DNA from: Brachyspira murdochii DSM 12563
GTDB taxonomy: Bacteria; Spirochaetota; Brachyspiria; Brachyspirales; Brachyspiraceae
Direction: 5' to 3'
DNA: 64,000 nt
Assembly (NCBI RefSeq): GCF_000092845.1
Contig: NC_014150.1
Span: forward strand, 2,417,510-2,481,509
Shown piece after piece: positions 55,587 through 64,000 of this stretch; within the stretch, counting starts at the first letter, position 1, and every line of letters starts with the position of its first letter. Under the pieces are notes generated by a model. The model was not told the origin of the DNA, did not search any database, and was given only the letters and a program-made list of their open reading frames with translations. The position numbers and the translations under genes were made by a program.

Positions 55587-57017
55587 ATGATAAAAAACAC
55601 ATTAAAAATTATTTGCTTTATAGCTGTATTTATTGCATTACTCTGGACTTTAAGCAGAGTATTAAGATTTAAAAATGAGAATGGTATATATCAAGGCGAC
55701 AGTTTTTATGAACAGAAAACTAACAGCATAGATTTACTTATTCTTGGAAGCAGTCATGTACACTATAATATTAATCCGGCTGCTTTATATAATGAGTATG
55801 GAATTGCCGCTTATAATTTTACATCTGGAAGCCAGCCTATATGGAGTACTTATCATTATTTAATAGAAGCTTTAAAATATCAAAAACCTAAATTAATAGC
55901 ATTAGAGTCTTATATTATAGCAGCAAGCAGAACTAATGTTGTGGATTATCAAATAGTAGCAGCTACTTATGCATTAAGATGGTCTCAAAATAGAATAAAC
56001 TCTTTAAAAATTACTGCTGCAGATAGATTTGATGAGTTTATTAACCCAATGTATAGATACCATAACAGATATAAAGATTTAAAAGATGAAGACTTTATTC
56101 CTTATGCTAATAATTATAATCATTATAAATATTTCAAAGGCTATTCTTTTCATAATAAAACATTTCCTGTTAAAGAGCCTAATATAAGAAATATAAAAGA
56201 TACTCTGCCTTTACTTGAAGAGCAGGAAACTTATTACAGAAAAATATTAGAGCTTGCTAAAACTAATAATATACCTATAGTGGTTATAGCTTCACCTTTT
56301 CCTATGACTGATGATGAGGCTAGACATTTTAACATGGTAGGTGAGATTGCAAAAGAATATGATGTTCCTTTTATGAATTTTAATCATTATTATGATGATT
56401 ATAATTTGGATTTTTGGACTGATTATAATGATGCTGGACATTTGAATTATAAGGGAGTAGAAAAATATACTTCGTTTTTAGGAAAATATTTAAAAGATAA
56501 TTTTGATTTGCCGGATAGAAGAGGAGACAGCAATTATAATACTTGGGAGAAAAATGCTTTATATGAATACAATAGAGTTTATGATATGAATCTTAGAGAC
56601 ATAGATAATATTCATAATTACATAACAAAAATAACTAATCTTAATGATTATACCATAGTAATAAATATGCTTGGAGAATACAATACCAATGATAAAGTTG
56701 TAAGGAGTTTATATTCTAATTTTAATATAACCAATGAAATGTATACCAACAATATTTCTTATGTTATAGATAAAAATAAGTTAGTATTTTCTTCAATGGG
56801 TGAAACTAATTATCTTTATCATAAAGAGCTTAATAAATATAATGATTTAGTAGTTGAAAATGGAAACAGAATAATGATAAGCAGGAGCAATTTAAGAAAA
56901 ACCACTAATGGAGTTAACATAATAGTGTATGACAATATAACTTCAGAAGTAGTTGATTTCTTTGGTCTTCCTTATACTAATGATATGATAAGAGAAGTAA
57001 TAGAGAGAGATTATTAA
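55587..57017 (+). CDS. SGNH/GDSL-like (AlgJ/DltD-type) acyltransferase partner, copy 2
   Basis: 476 aa, paralog of the 50167 gene along its whole length. N-terminal anchor (KIICFIAVFIALLWTLSRVLRF), LILGSSHVHYNINPAAL with the nucleophile Ser, DAGHLNYKGVEKY with Asp-x-x-His, LPDRRGD, and the same C-terminal domain ending in an acidic tail. Divergence from copy 1 is highest around the active site flank and residues 110-200, so acceptor specificity may differ. Confidence 0.85.
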   Translation: MIKNTLKIICFIAVFIALLWTLSRVLRFKNENGIYQGDSFYEQKTNSIDLLILGSSHVHYNINPAALYNEYGIAAYNFTSGSQPIWSTYHYLIEALKYQKPKLIALESYIIAASRTNVVDYQIVAATYALRWSQNRINSLKITAADRFDEFINPMYRYHNRYKDLKDEDFIPYANNYNHYKYFKGYSFHNKTFPVKEPNIRNIKDTLPLLEEQETYYRKILELAKTNNIPIVVIASPFPMTDDEARHFNMVGEIAKEYDVPFMNFNHYYDDYNLDFWTDYNDAGHLNYKGVEKYTSFLGKYLKDNFDLPDRRGDSNYNTWEKNALYEYNRVYDMNLRDIDNIHNYITKITNLNDYTIVINMLGEYNTNDKVVRSLYSNFNITNEMYTNNISYVIDKNKLVFSSMGETNYLYHKELNKYNDLVVENGNRIMISRSNLRKTTNGVNIIVYDNITSEVVDFFGLPYTNDMIREVIERDY

Positions 57018-57186
57018 TAAATCAATATTTTTATCGTATATTTAGTAAATTTATTTTTACAAATCAAGCATATTATGTTTTCGGTTGCATATTTTGTTTT
57101 AATGCCAACTATATATAGTTTACATAATATATATACTCTTTATAATCTTAAATAATTAATTAAGAATAAATTTAAGGAGTTTTTTT

Positions 57187-57759
57187 ATGATGCTAGGAAG
57201 TTTTGAAATAAATGTAAAACAAAAAAATGACATACCAGAAGACATTGAAGATATTTTTAAAAAGGCAACGAATTTATTAGGAGTACGCAGAGAATTAATG
57301 CTTTATCTAGGAAAACAGGTAGTTCATGGTATAAATCATGCATATATATCCAGAAATGAGCCTTCTGTACTTAATCCCAGACCTTATTATGAATTAATAA
57401 TAATAAATATTAATGAAACAGGTAAAACTTGTATTGTAAGAAGAGAAACTATATTAGAAAGTTCAGCTTCTCCAATCGGGGGTATAATATGTTCCAGAGA
57501 AGATGAAGCTCCTATAAGAATAATTGATTCTATAGATGCTAATAATATGCTTAAATTATTTAAAAAAGGCATGCATAATGTTTTAGGTCTTGATTATGAA
57601 CCTGAGCTTTACTTAGGACACCAAATAGTTAAAGGCTGCAGCTATTATTATTTGGCACAAGCTTCAAATATAGAAACTAAAACAAACAGCATTAAATTGG
57701 TAGTAATCAATCAATTTATGGATGATATTAAAGCTGCAGAGATAAAAGATATATTATAA
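57187..57759 (+). CDS. Tandem cystatin-like domain protein
   Basis: 190 aa, no signal peptide. Two similar halves: LGVRRELMLYLGKQVVHGINHAYIS (about residues 31-55) and LGLDYEPELYLGHQIVKGCSYYYLA (about 133-157). QVVHG and QIVKG match the Q-x-V-x-G loop of cystatins, followed by the Tyr-rich strand. Similar proteins of unknown function occur in gut anaerobes. AAGGAG precedes the ATG. Protease inhibition is only an inference from the motif. Stand-alone gene. Confidence 0.65.
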   Translation: MMLGSFEINVKQKNDIPEDIEDIFKKATNLLGVRRELMLYLGKQVVHGINHAYISRNEPSVLNPRPYYELIIININETGKTCIVRRETILESSASPIGGIICSREDEAPIRIIDSIDANNMLKLFKKGMHNVLGLDYEPELYLGHQIVKGCSYYYLAQASNIETKTNSIKLVVINQFMDDIKAAEIKDIL

Positions 57760-57781
57760 TTATCATACGGCAAAAATAATT

Positions 57782-57824
57782 AACTTATACTGTTTTAATT
57801 AAATAATGCAGTATAAGTTTTTTT
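57782..57824 (+). terminator. Terminator of the cystatin-like gene
   Basis: AACTTATACTG / CAGTATAAGTT, 11-bp perfect stem with 16-nt loop and TTTTTT. Confidence 0.92.
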
Positions 57825-58057
57825 ATTTATTTAACAATTTTCATAATTTTCTTTCACAAAAAAATATATAGTTTATTCAAAGTATATATGATAAAACTTT
57901 ATGTAGTTTTTTATAATATAAAGAATAAATAATATAAAACTATATATAATATCATAATTTATATTTTTTTTATTTTTTTAAACTAAAGTATATTTTTTCT
58001 AATTTTTGTTATTATTATAAAATGATATTAATTTATATTATAAGTTGAGGATAAACA

Positions 58058-58999
58058 TTGATTAAAAATATTTTATTGATATTGCTGTCGGTATTAGTAT
58101 TTGTATCGTGTTCAGCGGAAATTATATCGCCAAGCAGCAATTCTTCTATAAATGGCGGCGGCGGCATTGTACCAACAGAAGAAGAGTTAATAGCAAAATA
58201 TGGCATAGATATAGGTCTTGAAGATTCGATAATAAGCCGAAAGATAGAAGAAAATTTAAAATCCTATTATGAAGAGATGGGTTCTTATAGAGTGATATTT
58301 ACAGGAACTCCTAAAGATTATATGGGCGGGGCGGAATCTATTTCTATTTTAATAGTAAAATCAGCTGTAAAAATAAATAATGCAAAAAATATAGATGTTG
58401 ATATACGAAATATTGATTTCAAAAATGGAAGCATAAATGAAATGATGTTTTCTGGCGAAACAATTTCAGATGATATAATTTTAAATTTTATATTTCAAAA
58501 TAACCAAATAAAAATTATAGAAAGCATGGCTTTTATGAATTTAGGGAATATAAAACAAATTACAATACCAAATTCTGTAACGATGATAGGAGAATATGGC
58601 TTTGCATACTGCTATCAATTGGAAAGATTAGAATTTGAAAGCGGTATACAAACAATATGGGCTAGTTCATTTCTTGTAGCTGAAAAATTAAAAGAATTGA
58701 TAATACCAGATACAGTAAAATCAATAGAAGCAGAATCACTTGGAAATTGCGGATTAACTGAATTGATTATACCAGCATCTGTAACTTCAATAGGGGATTA
58801 TTCATTTGTTAGTTCTATTAATTTAACCGCACTTATTTATTTAGGAAAAACTCCTAATGATGTAACAACTGTAGGTAAAAATATATTTTATGGATGTGAT
58901 AAACTTACTACTTTAATAATACCTAATGCTGATAATCCTAATGATCCTGCTTGGAAAACATTTTTGGGTGCTAATTTTACAACTGTAAAAAAACAGTAA
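58058..58999 (+). CDS. BspA-like leucine-rich repeat lipoprotein
   Basis: 313 aa from a TTG start with GAGG 9 nt ahead; no ATG fits the signal peptide IKNILLILLSVLVFVSC. N-terminal ~130 residues unknown, then five to six TpLRR (LRR_5) repeats: IKQITIPNSVTMIGEYGFAYC, LKELIIPDTVKSIEAESLGNC, LTELIIPASVTSIGDYSF. Ends NPNDPAWKTFLGANF. Surface proteins of this type bind host matrix or other bacteria. Related to the broken gene just downstream. Confidence 0.88.
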   Translation: MIKNILLILLSVLVFVSCSAEIISPSSNSSINGGGGIVPTEEELIAKYGIDIGLEDSIISRKIEENLKSYYEEMGSYRVIFTGTPKDYMGGAESISILIVKSAVKINNAKNIDVDIRNIDFKNGSINEMMFSGETISDDIILNFIFQNNQIKIIESMAFMNLGNIKQITIPNSVTMIGEYGFAYCYQLERLEFESGIQTIWASSFLVAEKLKELIIPDTVKSIEAESLGNCGLTELIIPASVTSIGDYSFVSSINLTALIYLGKTPNDVTTVGKNIFYGCDKLTTLIIPNADNPNDPAWKTFLGANFTTVKKQ

Positions 59000-59130
59000 T
59001 ATATCATTTTATAATATTAACTTTTGGCTTTATTTTTTATTAAATTAAAGTCAGAAGTTTTTTATTATGTAAAACTTATTTGTTGATTTTTTGTATTCTT
59101 ACTGGTATTATAATAGAATAAGGAATATAT

Positions 59131-59964
59131 ATGCTTAGAAAAACTATAATAATTATTATTATTTCATTAATATTACTGATTTCATGTTCTGATTTTAATT
59201 CCCCTATAGAGATTCTTGATAAAGAGGTAATAAAATATGGTATAGATATAGGACTTGAGGATTCTGTTATAAGCAGTCAGATAAGAGATAGACTGCAGGA
59301 ATATTATAAAGATAATGGATATTATAAACTCATATTTATAGGTGTGCCTAAGTCAATATATTCTCAGAAAAATTCTATATCTTGTTTGGTTCTTGATGAG
59401 GCAGAAAAAATGAGAGTATTTGATATAACTATGGATATAAGAAATATTGAGTTTCAAAATGGTATTATAAATAGTTCTATGTTTATGGGAAAGCCTTCTG
59501 AAAATATAGTTCTTAATTTTGTATTTCCATAAAACACTATTACAATTATAGAAGATTTCGCTTTCAATGGACTTCATAAAAATTTGAAAGAAGTAAAAAT
59601 ACCTGATTCTGTTATAACTATAAATGATAATGCCTTTGCATTGAACTACTCATTGGAAAAATTAACATTAGGAAATAATATTTATACTATAGAAAAAAAT
59701 GCATTTCATTATTCTACGGCATTGACGGAATTAACAATACCAGCTTCTGTTATGGTGATAAAAAGCGGAGCATTTTCAGGTTCAAGCGGTTCTCAATTAA
59801 AGGCTGTTACATATTTAGGTACATCTCCAAATAATATAACTTTTGATGGGAAAATTTTTTCAAGCACTCAGTTAAAAACTCTAAAAATACCTAATGCCTC
59901 TAATCCTAATGACCCTGCTTGGAAAACTTTTCTTGGATATAATTTTGAAATTGTTACAAGATGA
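59131..59964 (+). pseudogene. BspA-like lipoprotein with in-frame TAA
   Basis: Paralog of the 58058 gene. Lipoprotein signal (LRKTIIIIIISLILLISC), shared KYGIDIGLEDSVISSQI region, then TAA at 59530-59532 after LNFVFP. The frame continues unchanged (NTITIIEDFAFNGL) through four LRR_5 repeats to NPNDPAWKTFLGYNF and the natural stop at 59964. In the paralog the stop position aligns with Asn. 278 codons in all. Recent nonsense mutation, as the rest is intact; a secreted 133-residue N-terminal protein could still be made. Confidence 0.85.
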
Positions 59965-60192
59965 AGATAATAAAAAAACTATATATGAAGTAATTAAAAT
60001 ATTATATTTATTAAAAATTATTAGTTTTAAGCATATTAGATTGTTTTAGCATAAGAATTTTAATAATATCTTTATATTGCAATTAATTAAGATGTTATGT
60101 AAACTTAAAGTAAAAATATTCTAACTCAATTAACATAACAATGCAGGTTTATGATATCCATAACCGATAATCATTTATAGAGGGTATCAACT

Positions 60193-61821
60193 ATGAGAAA
60201 CATAAGATATAAATATTTATTTGTTATTTTATCGGTAGTATTTATTACTACTTTAGAAAATTTATATAGCCAAAGTTATGCGTTACGCGTTACAGAAGAT
60301 GATGTAGCTGTAACACATTTAATAAACGGCTATCAAATCTATATAAGAAGAAAACCTAATGTAGCTGGGTACAGACTTCTTTTAAGACTTCCAAACGGTG
60401 AAACTTCTTATCTTTATATTAATAATACAGGCAGCAGCAATGCTGTAATTAATATAAGAAATACAGATTTTCACAATACACTTGGTAAAGTATTTCAGGC
60501 ATTTATTCCAGATACGCTTTATTTAAACAGCAGAAATGCCAATTCTGTGTTTATTTTAAGAGATAATATTAATGTAATATTAGAATCTTATGATGCTAAT
60601 AATAATAAATTATTAGATAGTGAAATAGTATTAAGAATAAATGATGAACATCAATCTTCAGCTACTATCACATTAAGAAATGTAGAGAAAGAGGGTGATT
60701 TATATGCATTTTATCTTTACTATTCAGGCGGAGATAATGGAAAATATGCTTTTTATGTAAGAGAAGGAAAAACTAATAATTCTTATAAATTAATAAATAC
60801 TTCTTTTGGAAGTACTGTTAATGATGATAATAGTGCTGTAGTATTAGAAGATACTTTTAACAGAGAATTAGGAAAAAAACTTTATATTAAAGCGTATTTC
60901 AAGCAATTACCAGAAGACAGATATTTGTCTTTTAATGTGTTTAATACTAAAGGAGAAAGTTTTACTTATCCTATAGACTATTGTTTGGAAACTACAAATG
61001 TAAAAAAAGAAACATTGCCTCCTCAAATGCCTAGCGGAGGAAGGGAGGGACCTGTACAAATAAGACCTGCTGATAACAGTAATAGAGTTATAGAACAGTC
61101 TACAAATACAATGATAGTAAAAAAAGATGCACCTATAAGTAATGATGAAGAGATAAAAATATTATCTTCTGCAAACGTTATTAAAAAAGAGGAACCTAAA
61201 AAAAATCATTATTATGACGGTGAGGCTATGGAGACATTAATTAATGCAAGCAAAGCATTTAATACTCCTAATAATTATGCTGATGATACAGATGCACTTA
61301 CTAAGAGTATAAAAAATGTTATAAGCAAATATGAAGGCAGTATTGATTTGGTTATAGTACTTGATACAACTGAAAGTATGCATCCGTATTTAAAAGCTGT
61401 TAAAAGAGATATCAGAGGTGTGGTGAGAGATTTATTTGATAATAATAAAGGTTCAAGAATAGGCTTTTTACTTTACAGAGATGTTAAAGATACGTATTTT
61501 ACAAAAAGAATAGAATTAAGTGATAATATTAATACTATAAACAGAGAAGTAAATTATTTTTATGCTGCAGGCGGCGGTGATAAAGCAGAACCTATGTATG
61601 AGGCTATACAGGAGGCATTGGAAAAGTTTGATTATATCAATGAGAAAAAATTGTTAATAGTTGTAACAGATGCTCCTGCAAAAGTAATAGGGAGAGCAGA
61701 CTTGGCATTAAATACTAAAACAGCAAAAGAAAAAGGAATAATTATAGAGTTTATTCTAACCTCAGAAATAGAAGAGGAAGAAGATACTTCAGATGATTAT
61801 TTATATTATTTTAGTTTTTAG
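60193..61821 (+). CDS. Exported protein with C-terminal von Willebrand factor A domain
   Basis: 542 aa. Signal peptide (residues 1-27, LENLYSQ), a beta-rich N-terminal half with two fibronectin-like stretches, a low-complexity linker (~270-340), then vWA at ~375-540: IDLVIVLDTTESMHPYLKAV gives a MIDAS-like DxTxS, VVTDAPAK the later Asp. Ends in an acidic tail EIEEEEDTSDD. Periplasmic or surface protein-protein contact is likely. AGAGG precedes the ATG. Confidence 0.8.
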   Translation: MRNIRYKYLFVILSVVFITTLENLYSQSYALRVTEDDVAVTHLINGYQIYIRRKPNVAGYRLLLRLPNGETSYLYINNTGSSNAVINIRNTDFHNTLGKVFQAFIPDTLYLNSRNANSVFILRDNINVILESYDANNNKLLDSEIVLRINDEHQSSATITLRNVEKEGDLYAFYLYYSGGDNGKYAFYVREGKTNNSYKLINTSFGSTVNDDNSAVVLEDTFNRELGKKLYIKAYFKQLPEDRYLSFNVFNTKGESFTYPIDYCLETTNVKKETLPPQMPSGGREGPVQIRPADNSNRVIEQSTNTMIVKKDAPISNDEEIKILSSANVIKKEEPKKNHYYDGEAMETLINASKAFNTPNNYADDTDALTKSIKNVISKYEGSIDLVIVLDTTESMHPYLKAVKRDIRGVVRDLFDNNKGSRIGFLLYRDVKDTYFTKRIELSDNINTINREVNYFYAAGGGDKAEPMYEAIQEALEKFDYINEKKLLIVVTDAPAKVIGRADLALNTKTAKEKGIIIEFILTSEIEEEEDTSDDYLYYFSF

Positions 61822-61840
61822 TCATAAATTATTATAAATA

Positions 61841-61872
61841 AAAAGCCCTTGTTATTAAGATAAGGGTTTTTT
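61841..61872 (+). terminator. vWA gene terminator
   Basis: AAAAGCCCTT / AAGGGTTTTT (one G-U) with 11-nt loop and T-run. Confidence 0.8.
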
Positions 61873-62319
61873 ATTTACTAGAGATTAAAATTTCAAAATA
61901 ACTATAAAATATCATTGTTTTAATATATACTGAAAATTTTTAAGCCACCGTATAGTATTTTTTATTCTTATCAAATGATGCAGCTTATTACCTATTATTA
62001 TACCAAATAAGTAATTTACTATACAGCTTAAAACATATTTTATTGATTGATAAAAAGATATTATATTATAAATAACTAAAGTATTTTTGAATACGTATTA
62101 TTTTATATTTATCATTTTGTCTAATTATTTAGTATGATTAAGTAATATATTTCGTTTAAGTATAATTCATTAGTTATATAAAATAAATAACATCAAATAT
62201 TTTTAATAATTGCAAAATGTATTTATAATTGTATACCATATTTAGGTATATAAAATATAGAATTTTAAATGTTTATTCATTTTATCATTTTCAGGATTTT
62301 TAACTTTACATTATTAATG
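61873..62319. other. AT-rich stretch without recognisable feature
   Basis: No gene. GTATAGTA (about 61946) and TACTATAC (about 62019) are inverted, about 80 bp apart; probably chance. Confidence 0.3.
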
Positions 62320-62419
62320 GAGTTTTATTGCTGGAGTATAACAACTAACAAGTGAGTTGAAGCTGGATTATTGCTAATAATATTAGCAGTTTAATAATAT
62401 ATTTTTTTTAATGATAATA

Positions 62420-63000
62420 AAGAGATTGTAGGCATTATAATTATTATAGCGGGAGTGATATCTTTAGTAGTTATTAATACGCAGAAAAATAATGTTAAAA
62501 AGAACACTGTAAGATTTTGGAAAAGTTATTTTTTATGCTTAAAGATAAAGTAAACAATGTATATGTTTATGCTTCTAAATAATATTGAAAGCTATAATTC
62601 TTTATATTTACCTTCATATAATGCACCTTACTATAAGGAAGAATATATATAAATAATGATAATGACTTTATTATAAATGATGTTGTTTTTTTAATCTGAA
62701 AAAATATCAGTTCTATAAGAGTTAAAAGTTTTAATATATTTTATTATGATGATAAGACAATATATTTATATAAAAGACTTTCAAAAAATATAAGAGATTA
62801 AGATAATATATTTATAACATTTGAGCCAGAAAGTCAAAGATTAATAAGCACTTATCTTAAAGATTTAGTAAATAATAGTGAAGAATTATTAAAAAATATA
62901 ATGCTCCTAGTAATTTTTTATTCTGATATAGATAATTTAGTTTTTGTAGTAACTGATTCTTTTATCATAATCAATGAAAGAAAAAGGATTCGGAAAAATG
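62420..63000 (+). pseudogene. Decayed gene, membrane-anchored protein
   Basis: Protein-like reading is visible in pieces: EIVGIIIIIAGVISLVVIN (a membrane helix) then KNTVRFWKSYF; after a frame change MLKDKVNNVYVYASK; later, in one frame, SFNIFYYDDKTIYLYKRLSKN, stop, DNIFITFEPESQRLISTYL and DIDNLVFVVTDSFIIINE. At least three stops and one or two shifts break it. No family recognised. Codon composition matches neighbouring genes, so it is a remnant rather than random sequence. Confidence 0.5.
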
Positions 63001-63160
63001 TTTATTGATAGTAAGAATATAAAGCAGAGATTATTATTTAGTTTATCTGTTTAATTAATTTTTGTATATAGATAAACAATGATATTGTATCATTTTTAGA
63101 TTTTTAATTTTATTATTTGTATAGTTAACCATACAAGTAATAAAATTAATATGTTATTTA

Positions 63161-63961
63161 TCAATAAAATAAATCACTTAAGAACTTACCGACTCCATCT
63201 TCTTCATTAGAAAGCGTAATATAATAAGCCTCTTGTTTTACAATCTCTTCAGCATTTCCCATAGCAACGCCAATACCAGCATATTTTATCATCTCTATAT
63301 CGTTAAAATTATCTCCAAATGCAATAGTATCTTTTATATCTATTTTTTTTATTTCACATATTCGTTTTAAAGCATTGCCTTTATTTGAGGCTTTATTTAC
63401 TGCTTCTAAAAATAAGTCCCCAGAAAAACAAGTGTGAACGCAGTTTAATGAATCAATTTCTTTTTTTAATTTTTCTAAAATATCTCTTTGACCTAATATA
63501 AGTATTTTATCAAAATTATAATCGTCCGTATTTTCAAGTCCAACTATTACATTAACAGTTTTTTCAATTTGTACATATGATTTTATAGGAAAGTTTTCTT
63601 TTGATATTATATATTTACCATTATTATAAACATGCATACATACATCATATTTTTTTGATAATTCTATTATTTGTTTAGAAGACTCTTCTTCAATAGTTTG
63701 CTGAAATATTATTTTTCCGTTATTATCAGCAATAGAAGCTCCGTTAAAAATAATGGATAAATTATTATTTTCTAAAAGTTTGTTATAATTTTTTATCCCC
63801 TCAAAAGGTCTTCCGCTTGATAATATGAAGTCTATATTATATTCATTAATAAGTTTCTTAATTATTTTTTGATTGTACTTTGAAATTTCTTTATTGCTGT
63901 TAAGTAGAGTTCCGTCCAAATCAGCAGCTATTAATTTTATTTTTTCTTTTGAGATGTTCAT
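63161..63961 (-). CDS. Cof-type HAD-superfamily hydrolase
   Basis: 266 aa from ATG 63961 (AAGGA 7 nt upstream); a longer in-frame start lacks support. DLDGTLL with D14/D16 is motif I, LSSGRPFEG motif II, the Lys near KASNKGNALK motif III and AFGDNFNDIEMIKYAGIGVAMGNA motif IV, with a C2-type cap between II and III. Dephosphorylates sugar phosphates, flavin or PLP-type substrates in the cytoplasm; the actual one cannot be told. Confidence 0.93.
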   Translation of the reverse strand: MNISKEKIKLIAADLDGTLLNSNKEISKYNQKIIKKLINEYNIDFILSSGRPFEGIKNYNKLLENNNLSIIFNGASIADNNGKIIFQQTIEEESSKQIIELSKKYDVCMHVYNNGKYIISKENFPIKSYVQIEKTVNVIVGLENTDDYNFDKILILGQRDILEKLKKEIDSLNCVHTCFSGDLFLEAVNKASNKGNALKRICEIKKIDIKDTIAFGDNFNDIEMIKYAGIGVAMGNAEEIVKQEAYYITLSNEEDGVGKFLSDLFY

Positions 63962-64000
63962 AAATATATCCTTAAAAAATATAAACAAGCATAGTTAAAA

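Noticed and set aside
1-64000. tRNA or rRNA genes
   Set aside because: Reading both strands I saw no cloverleaf with a T-loop GTTCRA block and no rRNA-like GC-rich conserved stretch.

Overview
The window is very AT-rich, with coding ends full of A/T codons, compact operons and many lipoproteins and outer-membrane barrels. The gene mix (NAD-linked [FeFe] hydrogenase HydABC, sialate lyase with NanQ-type anomerase, DUF115/Maf-like protein, BspA-like leucine-rich lipoproteins, duplicated AlgI/SGNH cassettes) best fits an anaerobic intestinal spirochaete of the Brachyspira type. This is inferred from gene content and composition, not from a marker search.

Layout. 1-483: tail of a Gfo/Idh/MocA oxidoreductase. 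603-7224 (minus): complete trpE-G-D-C-F-B-A operon behind a consensus promoter with a perfect 36-bp palindrome beside it. 7606-9743 (minus): a lipoprotein whose 5' end is out of frame at a TAAG repeat, and a barrel protein. 10039-13619 (minus): dnaG-rpoD. 13842-16013 (plus): unknown protein, zinc-ribbon Nudix, signal peptidase I. 16069-17923 (minus): azlCD, cutC. 18036-20600 (plus): DUF3298-like protein, Rpn-family nuclease and seven tandem 79-bp hairpin units. 20691-24298 (minus): a glutathione peroxidase with an in-frame UGA that I read as selenocysteine, tpx, an RluA-type synthase, a DUF115 protein. 24430-28104 (plus): CheY-like regulator, gyrA, a small protein. 28107-30554 (minus): minimal ABC/FtsX pair and SpoIIE-type phosphatase. 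30731-33594 (plus): nanA, nanQ-like, iron-sulfur flavoprotein with a long leader. 33681-39952 (minus): hydABC, DUF4261-like protein, barrel protein. 40106-42061 (minus): AAA ATPase with a broken TOPRIM partner, a probable decayed defence locus. 42239-43768 (plus): purH, followed by a 283-bp MITE-like element lying between duplicated terminators. 44289-48414 (minus): rhodanese, tenA, an OppA-like lipoprotein under a TPP riboswitch, and an internally duplicated membrane protein. 48677-57017: two algI/SGNH O-acylation cassettes; the first follows 11 ACCAA repeats. 57187-61821 (plus): tandem cystatin-like protein, two BspA-like lipoproteins (one broken), vWA protein. 61822-63160: gene-poor with one decayed gene. 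63161-63961 (minus): HAD phosphatase.

How the genes work together. TrpABCDEFG form a complete chorismate-to-tryptophan route. TPP control of the OppA-like receptor and TenA points to thiamine or precursor salvage. NanA and the NanQ-like protein fit mucin sialic acid use. HydABC links NADH to hydrogen. Tpx and the seleno-peroxidase are peroxide defence. The least ordinary signals are the UGA peroxidase, the 79-bp array, the repeat-borne upstream ORF of algI, the out-of-frame lipoprotein start, and the riboswitch on a peptide-receptor gene.
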